Shown: positions 26,773 through 40,520, numbered from the stretch's first letter. The stretch: 64,000 nt of DNA from Pseudomonadota bacterium (GCA_021794575.1 JAJYQO010000093.1:1-64000); one strand, 5' to 3'. Numbers and translations: made by a program. Notes: generated by a model from the sequence alone, not told the origin.

Positions 26773-28188
26773 ATGAATGCACGCACGCGCGTCCTCACCG
26801 GCATCACCACCACCGGCACGCCGCACCTCGGCAATTACGTGGGTGCCATCCGGCCGGCGCTGCGGCTCGCGGCGCAGCCGGATACCGATGCGTTTTTCTT
26901 CCTGGCCGACTACCACGCGCTGATCAAGTGCGACGACCCCGAACGCATCGCGCGTTCGCGTCTGGAGATCGCCGCCACCTGGCTGGCCTGCGGGCTGGAC
27001 CCGGCGCGTGTCACCTTCTACCGCCAGTCCGACATCCCCGAGATTCCCGAGCTCGCCTGGCTGCTGACCTGCGTCACCGCCAAGGGCCTGATGAATCGCG
27101 CCCATGCCTACAAGGCCGCGGTGGACGCCAACACCGCGCAGGGCGAGGACGCCGATGCCGGCATCGGCATGGGCCTGTACAGCTACCCGGTGCTGATGGC
27201 CGCGGACATCTTGCTGTTCGGCGCGCAACAGGTGCCGGTGGGCCGCGATCAGGTGCAGCACATCGAGATGGCGCGCGACATCGCGCAGCGCTTCAATCAC
27301 CTCTACGGCGGCGGCAAAGCGCTGCTGGCATTGCCCGATGCGGTCGTCGACGAAGATGTGGCCACCCTGCCGGGGCTGGACGGCCGCAAGATGTCCAAGA
27401 GCTACGACAACACCATCCCGCTATTCGCCGGCGGCTCGCGCGCGCTCGAGGACGCCATCGCGCGCATCGTCACCGACTCGCGCAAGCCCGGCGAGCCCAA
27501 GGATCCGGACAGCAATGCGCTGTGCGCGATTTACCGTGCCTTCGCCACGCGCGCGGAAGGCGATGCCTTTGCCGCCGACCTGCGGTCCGGGCTGGCCTGG
27601 GGCGAGGCCAAGCAGCGCCTGACTGCGTGCATCGAACAGGAGATTGCGCCGCTGCGCGCGCGCTACGACGCGCTGCTGGCCGATCCGGAGCAAATCGAAG
27701 CGTCGCTGCGGGACGGCGCGCGCAAGGCGCGGCGGTTGGCCGGTCCGCTGCTGGACCGGCTGCGCGAGGCGGTCGGGCTGCGTACACCGCTTGCCGCGTC
27801 CGCGACGCGCGCGCAGCCAGCAGCCGGCGGCGCGCGCCATGGCCGTTTCGTCACCTTCCGCGGCCGGGACGGGCGCTTCCACTTCCGCTTCCTGGGTGCC
27901 GATGGCAGTGATCTGCTGCTATCGGTGCCGTTCGATGCGCCCAAGGCGGCCGCCGACTGGGTGACCGTGCTCGACAAGGCCGGCGGCGGAGTCAGTTTCG
28001 TGTGGGGCCATGAAGGGCTGCACCTGCAGGCGGAAGACACCGTGGCCGGACCTATCGCTGTGCTGTGGTACGGCGACGAGCGCCTGGCCAACACCGAGCC
28101 GCAGCCGGACGCCGCCGCGCGCGACGCGTTGGCGGCGCGCCTGGTCGAGGAACTGGAGGCGCGCTGGCGCGCCCTGCGCGACGGCTGA
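26773..28188 (+). CDS. trpS: Tryptophanyl-tRNA synthetase with C-terminal YegP/DUF1508-like extension
   Basis: [20 protein letters not shown] (HIGH-like), [10 protein letters not shown]; extension [44 protein letters not shown]. Confidence 0.93.
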   Translation: MNARTRVLTGITTTGTPHLGNYVGAIRPALRLAAQPDTDAFFFLADYHALIKCDDPERIARSRLEIAATWLACGLDPARVTFYRQSDIPEIPELAWLLTCVTAKGLMNRAHAYKAAVDANTAQGEDADAGIGMGLYSYPVLMAADILLFGAQQVPVGRDQVQHIEMARDIAQRFNHLYGGGKALLALPDAVVDEDVATLPGLDGRKMSKSYDNTIPLFAGGSRALEDAIARIVTDSRKPGEPKDPDSNALCAIYRAFATRAEGDAFAADLRSGLAWGEAKQRLTACIEQEIAPLRARYDALLADPEQIEASLRDGARKARRLAGPLLDRLREAVGLRTPLAASATRAQPAAGGARHGRFVTFRGRDGRFHFRFLGADGSDLLLSVPFDAPKAAADWVTVLDKAGGGVSFVWGHEGLHLQAEDTVAGPIAVLWYGDERLANTEPQPDAAARDALAARLVEELEARWRALRDG

Positions 28189-28233
28189 GGCGGTCGCGTC
28201 CGTCCGGCGCAGCCAAATCCCACACAATAGGGC

Positions 28234-30066
28234 GTGGACACGCGAATGCGACTGCTGCGCGGAATCAAGGCCCTTCTGGCCAGGCTGTTCCGCGCGCGTG
28301 CCAAGCCGGTGTCGGCCGGCGCGGATTTTCTCGCCGCGGCTGTGCTGGAGACGCGGCATGCCGATGGCGACGACTTGCTGACGGCGGGCCTGGGTCGCAC
28401 GGGATTGCTGGGACCGCCGGTGGCGTTCGCGGACGCGCGGCGACCGACGCCGGCCGAACTGCGCCGGCGCGCCATCCAGATGAGTTGGAAGGGCATCGCC
28501 TGGCTGCAACCGTTGGCTGCCGCCGATACGTATGGCGCGCTGACGCCGGTGCCGGGGCGCGAATACAACGCGTTCGCGCGCGTGCCGGGCGCCAGCGCGA
28601 CGCACCGCGTACTGGCGCAGATTCCCGATGCCTTCGACCGCGCGGCGCGCTGCCTGCTGGTGGCGCCGGCGTCCGGCTCGCGCGGCATCCACGGCGCCAT
28701 TGCCGTGGCGGGCGCCTGGGCTCTGCCGCGCGGCTATGCAGTGGTGTACACCGACAAGGCCGCCGGCAGCGGCTACTGGGATAGTGCCGGGCGCAGCGGC
28801 GTAGCGCTGGACGGCGCGCGCGCGGCAGCCGGCGGCGTGCCGCTGGAGTTCGAGCCCGCGGCGCCGCTGGCCGGGCACGACGCCATCGGCGTCAAGCACG
28901 CGCATTCGGGCGACAACCCGGAGGCCGACTGGGGCCAGCACACACTGCAGGCGGCGCGCTTCGGGCTGGCCATGCTGGATCGCGCGTTTCCAGAGCAGGC
29001 GCCGTTCACGCCGCAGAACACGTGCATCATCGCCGTCGGCATTTCCAACGGTGGCGGCGCGGTACTGCAGGCGGCAGCGCTGGATCAGCAGCGTGTGCTC
29101 TCCGGCGTGGTGGCCGGCGAGCCCAACATCTGCGTCGAGGGCGGCCGGCCGTTGTACGACTACGCCACCGAGGCCGCGCTGTGGATGCCGTGCGCACTGC
29201 TCGATCCATTCTTCGACACTGCGCCGGGCGCGCGCGGCAATCCGCTGCTGGCCAGCGCGGCTGCGGCGCGCGGCGCCACGCTGCGGGCGCAGGGCTGGTT
29301 GCCCGCAGAGACCTTGCCGGCGCAGGCGCGCGCGGCGCTGACGCATCTGCGCGCGCAAGGCTGGCAGGACGGCGCCTTGAAGAGCGCCGCCGCGGTCACC
29401 GCGTTCGACCTCTGGCGCAGTCTGGCGGTGTTGTATGCCGCCGCCTATACGCGCAGCGGCAGCGAGCCGATGCCCTGCGGCTACCAGTACGCGTTCACCG
29501 ATGGCCTGGGGCATCCCGTGCCGGCGCCCGCGGCGCTGGCCGCGCTGTGGGGTCCGGATGCGGCCGGCGTGCCGCCGGGCAACGGCGTGGCCATTGTCGA
29601 TACGCGTCAGACGCCGCCTGATCTGCACGCGCCCGGTCTGCTGTGCCTACGCGGTCTGTGGACCGGCAGCGCCGCCGCCGCGCGGCGCTTGCGCGCCGGC
29701 GTGGCCGCCACCCGCAGCGCCCCGCCGCGCGCCGGCCTGCCGGTGCTGCTGGTGCATGGCGAGGAGGATGGTCTGATCCCCGCCGTTTTCAGCAGCGCGC
29801 CCTATCTGGCCGCTTCGCGCAAGGTCGGGCTGCTGGTGCGCGAGTGGCGCGTCAGCCCGGCGCAGCATTTCGATGCCTTCCTCGCCATTCCCGGCTTCGC
29901 CCGGCACTACGTGCCGCTGGTGCCCTATGTGCACGCCGCGTTGGATGCGCTGTGGGCGCACCTGCGCAGTGGCGCCGCGCTGCCGGGCGACATGCAGATC
30001 AGGGCCGTACCCGGCCTGCCACCGACAGCGGCCAATCTGCGCCTGCCCGCAGTCGGAGCGCGCTAG
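28234..30066 (+). CDS. D-(-)-3-hydroxybutyrate oligomer hydrolase family protein
   Basis: DDLLTAGLGRTGLLGP, CLLVAPASGSRGIHGAIAVAGAWALPRGYAVVYTDKAAGSGYW typical of the 3HB-oligomer hydrolase family. Confidence 0.85.
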   Translation: MDTRMRLLRGIKALLARLFRARAKPVSAGADFLAAAVLETRHADGDDLLTAGLGRTGLLGPPVAFADARRPTPAELRRRAIQMSWKGIAWLQPLAAADTYGALTPVPGREYNAFARVPGASATHRVLAQIPDAFDRAARCLLVAPASGSRGIHGAIAVAGAWALPRGYAVVYTDKAAGSGYWDSAGRSGVALDGARAAAGGVPLEFEPAAPLAGHDAIGVKHAHSGDNPEADWGQHTLQAARFGLAMLDRAFPEQAPFTPQNTCIIAVGISNGGGAVLQAAALDQQRVLSGVVAGEPNICVEGGRPLYDYATEAALWMPCALLDPFFDTAPGARGNPLLASAAAARGATLRAQGWLPAETLPAQARAALTHLRAQGWQDGALKSAAAVTAFDLWRSLAVLYAAAYTRSGSEPMPCGYQYAFTDGLGHPVPAPAALAALWGPDAAGVPPGNGVAIVDTRQTPPDLHAPGLLCLRGLWTGSAAAARRLRAGVAATRSAPPRAGLPVLLVHGEEDGLIPAVFSSAPYLAASRKVGLLVREWRVSPAQHFDAFLAIPGFARHYVPLVPYVHAALDALWAHLRSGAALPGDMQIRAVPGLPPTAANLRLPAVGAR

Positions 30067-30135
30067 CGAGCAAGTCGGCGTCGTGACCGCTGTCGCGTCC
30101 GCGCACCGAGTGGGATGCGCGGCGGTTTGACGTGC

Positions 30136-32595
30136 TTAGTGCTGGCGCGCGGCCGGCAGCAGCCGCAGTGTGTGCTGCGCCGGTCCGGGCAGCAGTGGCG
30201 TGGGCTTGCCCTCGGCCCAGGCCCGCCAGCCGGCGAGGTAGTAGGGCGAAAGCGGGTTGTCGCTCTGGCCTCCGGGCATGTGCAGGTAACTCTCGCGCAG
30301 GTGGCCGGGCATGATGCCGAAGCGTTCGGAGGCACCGAAGGCCGGTGCCTGCACGCGCGGCATGTTGCTGTCGCCGGGCAGTTCACGACGCGGCTGGTCG
30401 AGCAGCGCGCGCAACGGCGCGGGCAGCGCGGCGGCCAGCGGCTGATCGATGCGGGTGGCGTTGCGTCGCCCCCAGCTCTGCGCGGCGATACCGCCGGGCG
30501 CTGCGGCGAATTCATCCGCGACCTTGCGCGCGGCATCCAGCAGCAGGGCGTTCCAGTCCGGATAGCGCGGATCGAGCAGCCAGGCCGGGCGCTGCGTCAG
30601 CAGCGTCCACACCGCGTATTCGCGGGTATCGCCGCTGGGCCATGCGAAGCTGGGATAGCGCGCCTGCACCCGCGCCACGAAGGGCGCCAGCGCGGCTTCG
30701 ATGACCGCCGCGCGGAACACGCGCGCGGCACAGTAGGACACGCTGTCGATGCCGGCGCGGCCGCTCCAATGGTCGCTGGCGCGCGTCAGTTCGGCCAGGT
30801 TGCCGCCGCGTGCGCCGGCGGCGGTCAGGGTATCGCGCAGCAGCAGGTACCAGTGCCGCATGAACAGCGCGCGGTCATCGAGTTGGATGGTCAGCAGATC
30901 GCGCGGCGCGAAACGCTGGCGCGATCGCAGATCGTCGCGGATCTGCTGCGCGCGCGCGCCCAGGTCGTAGCCGCCGTTGCCCAGCAGCGTCAGCCAGGCA
31001 CCGCCGACCACGCGGTTGTTGGCGGTCCACAGGCGCCCGCCGGGCGGATCGAGGATGCGCGGATAATCCTGCGGCGCCAGCCAGCCCGTCCAGCCCACGC
31101 CGGGTCGGGAGAAATCGGCCGGCAGCATGGGGTCGAAGCCCCGGCGCAGCGGGATGGCGTTGCCGGCGATGGTCCAGCCGATGCGTCCCCGCGCATCGCC
31201 GACGATGAAGTTCTGCGGCGGCATGCCCAGGGTGGGTGCGAGGGCCAGCGCCTGCGGCGCGCCGCGCGCGGTTTCCAGCCGCGTCAGGTCCAGATTAACC
31301 GCGCGCCGGTGCAGCGCGATCCAGTCCATGGCCAGCGGCGTACCGTCGGCATCGTGGGCCATGATCGGACCCCAGATCGTGTCGCGCACGTCGATCGCCA
31401 CGGGCTTGCCGCCGGCCACGTCGATGATTTCCCTATGTGTCCGCAGACGCGCCCAGCCGCCGGGCACCCGGTACAGATGCGGATCGGCCGGATCGCGCAG
31501 CACGCGTACCCAGTCGCGCCACTTGCCGTAGCTGTCGGTGAAGCCCCAGGCGATGGCGCCATTGGTACCGGCCACCAGCACCGGCGCGCCGGGCAGGGTG
31601 ACGCCATCGAGCGTGATCCAGCGCGCGCGGTCGGCCGGATCGGGGTAGCGCAGTTGGGCGCGGAACCAGATGTTGGGCACGCGCAGCGGCAGGTGCATGT
31701 CGTTGGCCACGATCGCCGCGCCGGATTCCGTGAGTGTTCCGGCCACCGCGAAGCTGTTGCTGCCGAGCACTGCGTCCTGGCGCAGCGCGGTGCGCAGTGC
31801 GGCGGTGGTCACCGCGGGCGCGGGCGGCGCGCGGCGCAGGTCGAACACGCTGGCGGCAGGCGCCGGCGCCGGCGTCGCGGACAAGCCCTGCAGCGGCGCC
31901 TCCCAGCGCGGATCGGGCGCCAGCAGAAAATCCACCAGTGGCTTCGGCAGCGTGGCATACAGCCGCGCGCGCTGAGGGGCGTTGAAGTGCGGGGGGGCCA
32001 GGTCGAGATACATGGCATCGACCGCCAGAATGGTGTCGGCCGGTGTCCACGGCCGCGGCGTCTGGCGCAGCAGCAAGTATTCCCAGGGCCGCACTTCCAG
32101 AGCATTCAGACCCGCGTTGACGCCGCGCGCGTAGGCCTCCAGCAGATCGCGCTGGTCGGGCGGCAGCCCCGCCACGATGCGCCCGGCCAGCGCGCGGAAA
32201 CGGTACGGCCGGTGCGCTTCGTCCGCCGGCAGCGCGGCGGGGCCAAGCAGCGCGGACAGTTCGCCGGCCGCATCGCGGCGCAGCAAGTCCATCTGGAAAA
32301 AGCGCTCCTGCGCGTGCACGAAGCCCAGCGCGTAGGCCAGGTCGATGCGGTTGCGCGCGGTGATGCCGGCCACGCCCAGCGCATCGCGAGTCACCGTCAC
32401 CGGCGCCGCCAAGCCGGACAGCGCCTGCTGGCCGTCCAGGCGCGGGCGGCTGCCGGCCAGCAGCAGCCAGGCGGCGGCGCAGGCCGCTGCCAGCAACGTC
32501 AACAGCGCCGCGCCGCTCCAGCCCAGCCAGCGCCGCCATGCGGCGCGTGGCGTGGCATGCGCCGGGTTTGCGGTCATGCGCGTTCCCCTTGCCAT
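30136..32595 (-). CDS. Penicillin acylase family protein (Ntn hydrolase)
   Basis: VHAQERFFQMDLLRRDAAGELSALLG; GSNSFAVAGTLTESGAAIVANDMHLPL with catalytic Ser; start at 32577 or 32595. Confidence 0.92.
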   Translation of the reverse strand: MARGTRMTANPAHATPRAAWRRWLGWSGAALLTLLAAACAAAWLLLAGSRPRLDGQQALSGLAAPVTVTRDALGVAGITARNRIDLAYALGFVHAQERFFQMDLLRRDAAGELSALLGPAALPADEAHRPYRFRALAGRIVAGLPPDQRDLLEAYARGVNAGLNALEVRPWEYLLLRQTPRPWTPADTILAVDAMYLDLAPPHFNAPQRARLYATLPKPLVDFLLAPDPRWEAPLQGLSATPAPAPAASVFDLRRAPPAPAVTTAALRTALRQDAVLGSNSFAVAGTLTESGAAIVANDMHLPLRVPNIWFRAQLRYPDPADRARWITLDGVTLPGAPVLVAGTNGAIAWGFTDSYGKWRDWVRVLRDPADPHLYRVPGGWARLRTHREIIDVAGGKPVAIDVRDTIWGPIMAHDADGTPLAMDWIALHRRAVNLDLTRLETARGAPQALALAPTLGMPPQNFIVGDARGRIGWTIAGNAIPLRRGFDPMLPADFSRPGVGWTGWLAPQDYPRILDPPGGRLWTANNRVVGGAWLTLLGNGGYDLGARAQQIRDDLRSRQRFAPRDLLTIQLDDRALFMRHWYLLLRDTLTAAGARGGNLAELTRASDHWSGRAGIDSVSYCAARVFRAAVIEAALAPFVARVQARYPSFAWPSGDTREYAVWTLLTQRPAWLLDPRYPDWNALLLDAARKVADEFAAAPGGIAAQSWGRRNATRIDQPLAAALPAPLRALLDQPRRELPGDSNMPRVQAPAFGASERFGIMPGHLRESYLHMPGGQSDNPLSPYYLAGWRAWAEGKPTPLLPGPAQHTLRLLPAARQH

Positions 32596-32739
32596 GGCCG
32601 CCAGTGTGGCATGCCCGCGCGCGTCGGCGCTGCGGCTCAGCGCGCCGGCTGGCTCATGCTGGCATGCGCCGCAATACCGGCGGGATGCGCCAACCGGACG
32701 CGGGAACCGCACTGCGCGGGGCGCGATCCTCGGCGGTGC

Positions 32740-34980
<2,241 letters not shown>

Positions 34981-35066
34981 GCGTTTCGGCGGCGGGCCGT
35001 GAAGTGACCGGCATTATAGGCAGCCGCTGCACCGCCCCGGCGCGGTGCGCGCGTAAACTGCGGCGC

Positions 35067-37094
35067 ATGAGCGATCGCTTCGAACTCGTCGCCCCCTACG
35101 CGCCCGCCGGCGACCAGCCCGAGGCCATCGCCCGCCTGACCGCCGGGTTCGATGCGGGCCTGGCGCACCAGACGCTGCTGGGCGTCACCGGCTCGGGCAA
35201 GACCTACACCATCGCCAACGTGGTGGCGCGGGTGCAGAAGCCGACCCTGGTGCTGGCGCACAACAAGACGCTGGCGGCGCAGCTGTACGGCGAGTTCAAG
35301 GCGTTTTTCCCGCGCAACGCCGTGGAGTACTTCGTCAGTTACTACGACTACTATCAGCCCGAGGCGTACGTGCCGGCCTCGGACACCTACATCGAGAAGG
35401 ACGCCAGCCGCAACGAACACATCGAGCAGATGCGCCTGTCCGCCACCAAGGCGCTGCTGGAGCGCCGCGATGCGCTGATCGTGGCCACGGTGTCCTCGAT
35501 CTACGGCCTGGGCGATCCCGGCGAGTACTTCCGCATGGTGCTGCACCTGGTGCGCGGCGACCGCATCGACCGGCGCGAGCTGATCCGCCGTCTCACCGAG
35601 ATGCAGTACGCGCGCAACGAGCTGGCGCTGGAGCGCGGCGGCTACCGCGTGCGCGGCGAGGTGGTGGACGTGTTTCCCGCCGAGAACGACAGCGAGGCGC
35701 TGCGTATCGAGCTGTTCGAGGGCGAGATCGAGAACCTGGCCCTGTTCGATCCGCTCACCGGCGCCGTCAGCCGCCGTCTGCCGCGCTACACGGTGTATCC
35801 GGGCTCGCACTACGTCAGCACGCGGCGCACCGTGCTGCAGGCCATCGACACCATCAAGGAGGAACTGCGGGAACGGCTGGCCCAGCTGCACGCCGAGGGT
35901 CGTCTGGTGGAAGCGCAGCGCCTGCAGCAGCGCACGCAGTTCGACCTGGAGATGCTGGCCGAGGTGGGCTACTGCAACGGCGTCGAGAACTACTCGCGGC
36001 ACCTCACCGGCCACATGCCGGGCGAGCCGCCGCCCTGCCTGTACGACTACCTGCCGGCGGACGCGCTGCTGGTAGTCGACGAATCGCACGTCACCATTCC
36101 GCAGTTGGGCGCCATGTACAAGGGCGACCGCTCGCGCAAGGAAACCCTGGTGGAGTTCGGCTTCCGCCTGCCCTCGGCACTGGACAACCGCCCGCTGAAG
36201 TTCGAGGAGTGGGAACGTCGCGCACCGCGTACCATTTTCGTCTCCGCCACGCCGGGTCCGTACGAGCTGCAGCACTCGCGCGGGGAAGTGGTCGAACTGG
36301 TGGTGCGGCCCACCGGCCTGGTCGATCCGCAGATCGAGGTGCGCCCGGCGCGCACCCAGGTGGACGACCTGCTGGGCGAGATCCGCAAACGCGTGGCCAT
36401 GGGCGACCGCGTGCTGGTCACCACGCTGACCAAGCGCATGGCCGAAAACCTCACCGAGTTCCTCGACGAGTACGGCGTGCGCGTGCGTTACCTGCACTCC
36501 GACGTGGAGACGGTGGAGCGCGTGGAGATCATCCGCGACCTGCGTCTGGGCGCGTTCGACGTGCTGGTGGGCATCAACCTGCTACGCGAGGGCCTGGACA
36601 TGCCCGAGGTCTCGCTGGTGGCGGTGCTGGACGCCGACAAGGAGGGTTTCCTGCGCTCCACCACCGCGCTGATCCAGACCGTCGGTCGCGCCGCGCGCAA
36701 CCTGCGCGGAACTGCCATCCTCTACGGCGATGTCGTCACCCCATCGATGCAGGCCACCATCGACGAAACCGGGCGCCGCCGCCGCAAGCAGGCCGAGTAC
36801 AACGCCGCGCATGGCATCACGCCGCGCAGCGTGCAGACGGCGGTGCGCGACATCATGGAAGGCGCGCGCGAGGCGTCGACGTCCGCCAGGGCGCGTGGGC
36901 GCGGTCGCGCCGCCGCCATGGCGCAGGCCGCGCTGCCGCGCGTGGCCGAGGCCTTGCCGCCCGCGCAACTGGTCGCCGAGATCAAGCGTCTGGAATCCGC
37001 CATGCTGCTGCACGCCGAGAACCTCGAGTTCGAGGAGGCGGCGCGTCTGCGCGACGCGATCGCGCGGCTGCGCCAGGCGCAACCGGCGGTATGA
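35067..37094 (+). CDS. uvrB: Excinuclease ABC subunit B
   Basis: [43 protein letters not shown] domain near the C-terminus. Confidence 0.97.
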   Translation: MSDRFELVAPYAPAGDQPEAIARLTAGFDAGLAHQTLLGVTGSGKTYTIANVVARVQKPTLVLAHNKTLAAQLYGEFKAFFPRNAVEYFVSYYDYYQPEAYVPASDTYIEKDASRNEHIEQMRLSATKALLERRDALIVATVSSIYGLGDPGEYFRMVLHLVRGDRIDRRELIRRLTEMQYARNELALERGGYRVRGEVVDVFPAENDSEALRIELFEGEIENLALFDPLTGAVSRRLPRYTVYPGSHYVSTRRTVLQAIDTIKEELRERLAQLHAEGRLVEAQRLQQRTQFDLEMLAEVGYCNGVENYSRHLTGHMPGEPPPCLYDYLPADALLVVDESHVTIPQLGAMYKGDRSRKETLVEFGFRLPSALDNRPLKFEEWERRAPRTIFVSATPGPYELQHSRGEVVELVVRPTGLVDPQIEVRPARTQVDDLLGEIRKRVAMGDRVLVTTLTKRMAENLTEFLDEYGVRVRYLHSDVETVERVEIIRDLRLGAFDVLVGINLLREGLDMPEVSLVAVLDADKEGFLRSTTALIQTVGRAARNLRGTAILYGDVVTPSMQATIDETGRRRRKQAEYNAAHGITPRSVQTAVRDIMEGAREASTSARARGRGRAAAMAQAALPRVAEALPPAQLVAEIKRLESAMLLHAENLEFEEAARLRDAIARLRQAQPAV

Positions 37095-37123
37095 CCGCCT
37101 GAAAGAATCCTTCGCCTGCCGCG

Positions 37124-37693
37124 TCAGCGCGGCACGTCGGCCGTGCCGATGCGCCGCCAGGGTCGATCCGCCAGTACCGCGTTCCATGGGAACAGGGGGC
37201 CGGGGTCGCGCTTGCGCCAGACCTGCTGTGCGGGATCGTCGCTGGCCGGCACGCGTGTGCGATCCAGATCTTCGTGGCCGGCGATGCCGCGCAGATTCGG
37301 CAGGCGCGCCTGCAGATCGCGCAGCAGCACCAGCAGGGTCTCGATCTGGGCTGCGGTGTACGGCTCGCTCATCGCCTGATGGCGCGAGTCCAGCCAGTGC
37401 GGCCAGCGACCGCGGTTGACCAGCTCGATGCCGATGGAGCGCTCGTTGTAGCCGCGCGTGTGATGCGCCACGCGCGCTTCCGGCACGAAGCGGTAGCAGT
37501 GTCCGTCGCGGTCGATGTAGTAATGGCCGCTGTCGCCGGTGCCGCTGGCGTAGTGCGCGCGCTCGCCGAACTCTCGCGCGCTGGCCAGGTCCGGCAGTTC
37601 GGTGCAGTGGATCACCACCAGATCGATGGCATCGGGCGGGCGCGTCGCCAGGCGCTCCACGTAAGGCAGGAACCAATCGAGAACGGACGGCAT
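37124..37693 (-). CDS. N-acetylmuramoyl-L-alanine amidase (Amidase_2, AmpD-like)
   Basis: IDLVVIHCTELP, SGHYYIDRDGHCYRFVPEARVAHHTRGYNERSIGIELVN, GHEDLDRTR. Confidence 0.9.
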   Translation of the reverse strand: MPSVLDWFLPYVERLATRPPDAIDLVVIHCTELPDLASAREFGERAHYASGTGDSGHYYIDRDGHCYRFVPEARVAHHTRGYNERSIGIELVNRGRWPHWLDSRHQAMSEPYTAAQIETLLVLLRDLQARLPNLRGIAGHEDLDRTRVPASDDPAQQVWRKRDPGPLFPWNAVLADRPWRRIGTADVPR

Positions 37694-37737
37694 CGCCGCA
37701 GTTTCGCACGCGGCAGCGCGGCCGTGCGCGGTGCGGC

Positions 37738-38346
37738 TTGCGCCCGCTGCTACCATCGCGGCATGCGCAAACCGATCCTCGCCGGCCTTGCCGCGCGCCG
37801 TCCGTGGCCGCTGCGGTCTTGAACGCCGCGCGCGGTTGCGTGGTGCTTTCGCATGGCCTGGAAAGTGGTCCGCAGGCGACCAAGATCAGTGCCCTGGCCG
37901 AGGTGGCCGAGCGTCTGGGCTGGCGGACGCTGAAACCCGACTACCGCGATCTGGACGCGCGCGGACTGGCCGCTGCCGCCGCGCCGCGCCTGGCGCGCCT
38001 GCTGGCGCTGATCCCGGACGGCATGCCCTGCATTCTGGCCGGCTCCAGCTTCGGTGCGTTCGTCTCCGGTCTGGCCTCGCTGCAGTGCGTACCGCGCGGC
38101 CTGTTCCTGCTGGCCACGCCGCCGCTGATTCCCGGTTTCGCGCAACCGTTCGCCATGCATGCGGACGTGCCGGCCTGCCTGGTGCATGGCTGGCGCGACG
38201 CGCTGTGTCCGGTCGAGGCCGTGTTCGACCTGGCGCGCGGCCACCGCGCCGAACTGCTGTTGCTGGACGACGACCATCGCCTCGCCGCGCAGGTGCGGCC
38301 CATCGCCGCGCACTTCGAGCGATTCCTCGTGCGCAGCGCGGCATGA
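37738..38346 (+). CDS. Alpha/beta-fold hydrolase
   Basis: GCVVLSHGLESGPQATKISALAE; AGSSFGAFVSGL nucleophile elbow; true start uncertain. Confidence 0.75.
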   Translation: MRPLLPSRHAQTDPRRPCRAPSVAAAVLNAARGCVVLSHGLESGPQATKISALAEVAERLGWRTLKPDYRDLDARGLAAAAAPRLARLLALIPDGMPCILAGSSFGAFVSGLASLQCVPRGLFLLATPPLIPGFAQPFAMHADVPACLVHGWRDALCPVEAVFDLARGHRAELLLLDDDHRLAAQVRPIAAHFERFLVRSAA

Positions 38347-40520
38347 GTGCGCTGTTTGTCACCTGCGCCAAGGGGCTGGAAGAGCTGCTGCGCGATGAGA
38401 TCACCGCGCTCGGCGTCGCGCAGGCGCGCGCCGGCGTCGCCGGCGTGCACGCCGAGGGCGATCTCGAGGCGGCCTATCGCACCTGTCTGCAATCGCGCCT
38501 GGCCAGCCGCGTGCTGTGGCCGCTGGCGCGTTTCGCCGCTGCCGATGCGCGCGCGCTGTACGCTGGCGTGCAGGCGATCGACTGGTCGGCGCATCTGGCG
38601 GCGACCGGTTCGCTGGCGGTGGATGCCAACGTGGCGCAGAGCGCTCTGGCGCACAGCCAGTTCGTGGCGCAGACGGTCAAGGATGCCGTCGTCGACCAGT
38701 TGCGCGCGGCACACGGGCAGCGGCCCGACGTGGACCGCGCCGATCCCGACCTGCGCATCAACCTGCATCTGCACCGGGACCAGGCGGTGCTCTCACTGGA
38801 CCTCTCCGGCGCGCCGCTGCACCAGCGCGGCTGGCGCCTGCAGCAGGGCGCCGCGCCGCTGAAGGAGAACGTGGCCGCGGCGCTGCTGCTGCGCGCGCGC
38901 TGGCCGCAGGTCTACGCCGGGGGCGGGCTGCTGTTCGACCCGCTGTGCGGATCCGGCACGCTGCTGATCGAGGGCGCGCTGATGGCGGCTGGCGCCGCGC
39001 CGGGCCTGACGCGCGCGCGTTTCGGCTTCGAACGCTGGCGCGGCCACGACGCGGCTCTGTGGCAGCGCCTGCGCGGCCAGGCCGAGGCGCAGGCGCACAC
39101 CGCGCTGGCTGCGTTGCGCCCGGTGTTTCATGGCCGCGACCGCGATCCTGCCGCGCTGGCCGCCGCGCGCGGCAACGCGCAGCGGGCGGGCGTGGCCGGT
39201 TTCATCCAACTGGAACGCGGCGACGTCGCGCATATGCTGCCGCCGGCCGCGGAGGCGGGCGGCCTGCTGGTGGGCAATCCGCCCTACGGCGAACGCCTCG
39301 GCGGGATGCCGGAAGCGCTTGCTCTCTACCGCGCGCTGGGCGAGCGCCTGCGCGCCCACTTCGCCGGCTGGCGTGTGGCGCTGCTGTTCGGCGAGCAAGG
39401 GGACGGCCACATGCTGGGGCTGAAGCCCGAGCGCAGCCAGCGCCTGTACAACGGCGCGCTGGCCTGCACGCTGTTGCAGTTCAGCGTGCATGCCGAACGC
39501 GCCGCGCCGGTCGCGGCACCGCTGCCGGAGACGGTCGGCATGCTGGTCAACCGCCTGCACAAGCGCGCGCAGCACCTGCGCAAGCGGCTGGCGCGCGAGG
39601 GGATCGATTGCTACCGCCTTTACGATGCGGATCTGCCGGAATACGCGGTCGCCATCGACGTCTACCACGGGCGCGAACTCGGCGCCGCTGCCGCCAGCGC
39701 CGACCCGGCGGCGCCGCTGCAGCGCTGGCTGCACGTGCAGGAGTACCAGGCGCCGGCCACCATCGACAGAGCGGTCGCCGCGCGCCGCTTGCAGGATGTG
39801 CTGCGCGCCGCAAGCCATGCGCTGGAGGTGCCGCGCACACGCATTGCGCTGAAGACCCGCGCCCGCGGCCACGGTGGCGCGCGCTACGGCCGCATGGCCG
39901 AACGCGATCAGTGGCTGGAAGTCGGTGAGGGCGGCCTGCATTTCCGCGTCAACCTGTTCGATTACCTCGACACCGGGCTGTTCCTCGATCATCGCAACGT
40001 GCGCGCGCGACTGCGCGACTGCGCGCGCGGCGTCGAGGTGCTCAATCTGTTCGCCTACACCGGTACCGGCAGCGTATGCGCGGCGGCGGGCGGCGCGCGC
40101 GCCACCACCAGCGTGGATCTGTCCGCAACTTATCTCGAGTGGGCCGGCTGGAACCTGCTGCGCAACGGCTTCCGCGGCTCCGCGCACCGCCTGGTACAGG
40201 CCGACGCGCGCGCGTTTCTGGCCGCCGATACGCGTCGCTATGGCCTGATCTACGTCGATCCGCCGACGTTCTCCAATTCCAAGCGCGCCGAGGATTTCGA
40301 TGTGCAGCGCGAGCACGCACAACTGCTGTGCGCCTGCGCGGCTCGACTCGATGCCGGCGGTCTGATCGTGTTTTCCAACAATTTCCGCCGCTTCCGGTTG
40401 GATGCCGAAACCCTGGCCGCCGCGGGCCTGGCGGTGGAGGACTGGTCCGTACCCAGCGTGCCGTTCGATTTCGAGCGCCGCGGCAACATCCACGGCTGCT
40501 GGCTGCTGCGCGCGCGCTGA
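38343..40520 (+). CDS. rlmL: Bifunctional 23S rRNA m2G2445/m7G2069 methyltransferase RlmKL
   Basis: THUMP plus GNPPYGERLGG and C-terminal RlmK-type YVDPPTFSNSKR. Confidence 0.95.
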   Translation: MSALFVTCAKGLEELLRDEITALGVAQARAGVAGVHAEGDLEAAYRTCLQSRLASRVLWPLARFAAADARALYAGVQAIDWSAHLAATGSLAVDANVAQSALAHSQFVAQTVKDAVVDQLRAAHGQRPDVDRADPDLRINLHLHRDQAVLSLDLSGAPLHQRGWRLQQGAAPLKENVAAALLLRARWPQVYAGGGLLFDPLCGSGTLLIEGALMAAGAAPGLTRARFGFERWRGHDAALWQRLRGQAEAQAHTALAALRPVFHGRDRDPAALAAARGNAQRAGVAGFIQLERGDVAHMLPPAAEAGGLLVGNPPYGERLGGMPEALALYRALGERLRAHFAGWRVALLFGEQGDGHMLGLKPERSQRLYNGALACTLLQFSVHAERAAPVAAPLPETVGMLVNRLHKRAQHLRKRLAREGIDCYRLYDADLPEYAVAIDVYHGRELGAAAASADPAAPLQRWLHVQEYQAPATIDRAVAARRLQDVLRAASHALEVPRTRIALKTRARGHGGARYGRMAERDQWLEVGEGGLHFRVNLFDYLDTGLFLDHRNVRARLRDCARGVEVLNLFAYTGTGSVCAAAGGARATTSVDLSATYLEWAGWNLLRNGFRGSAHRLVQADARAFLAADTRRYGLIYVDPPTFSNSKRAEDFDVQREHAQLLCACAARLDAGGLIVFSNNFRRFRLDAETLAAAGLAVEDWSVPSVPFDFERRGNIHGCWLLRAR

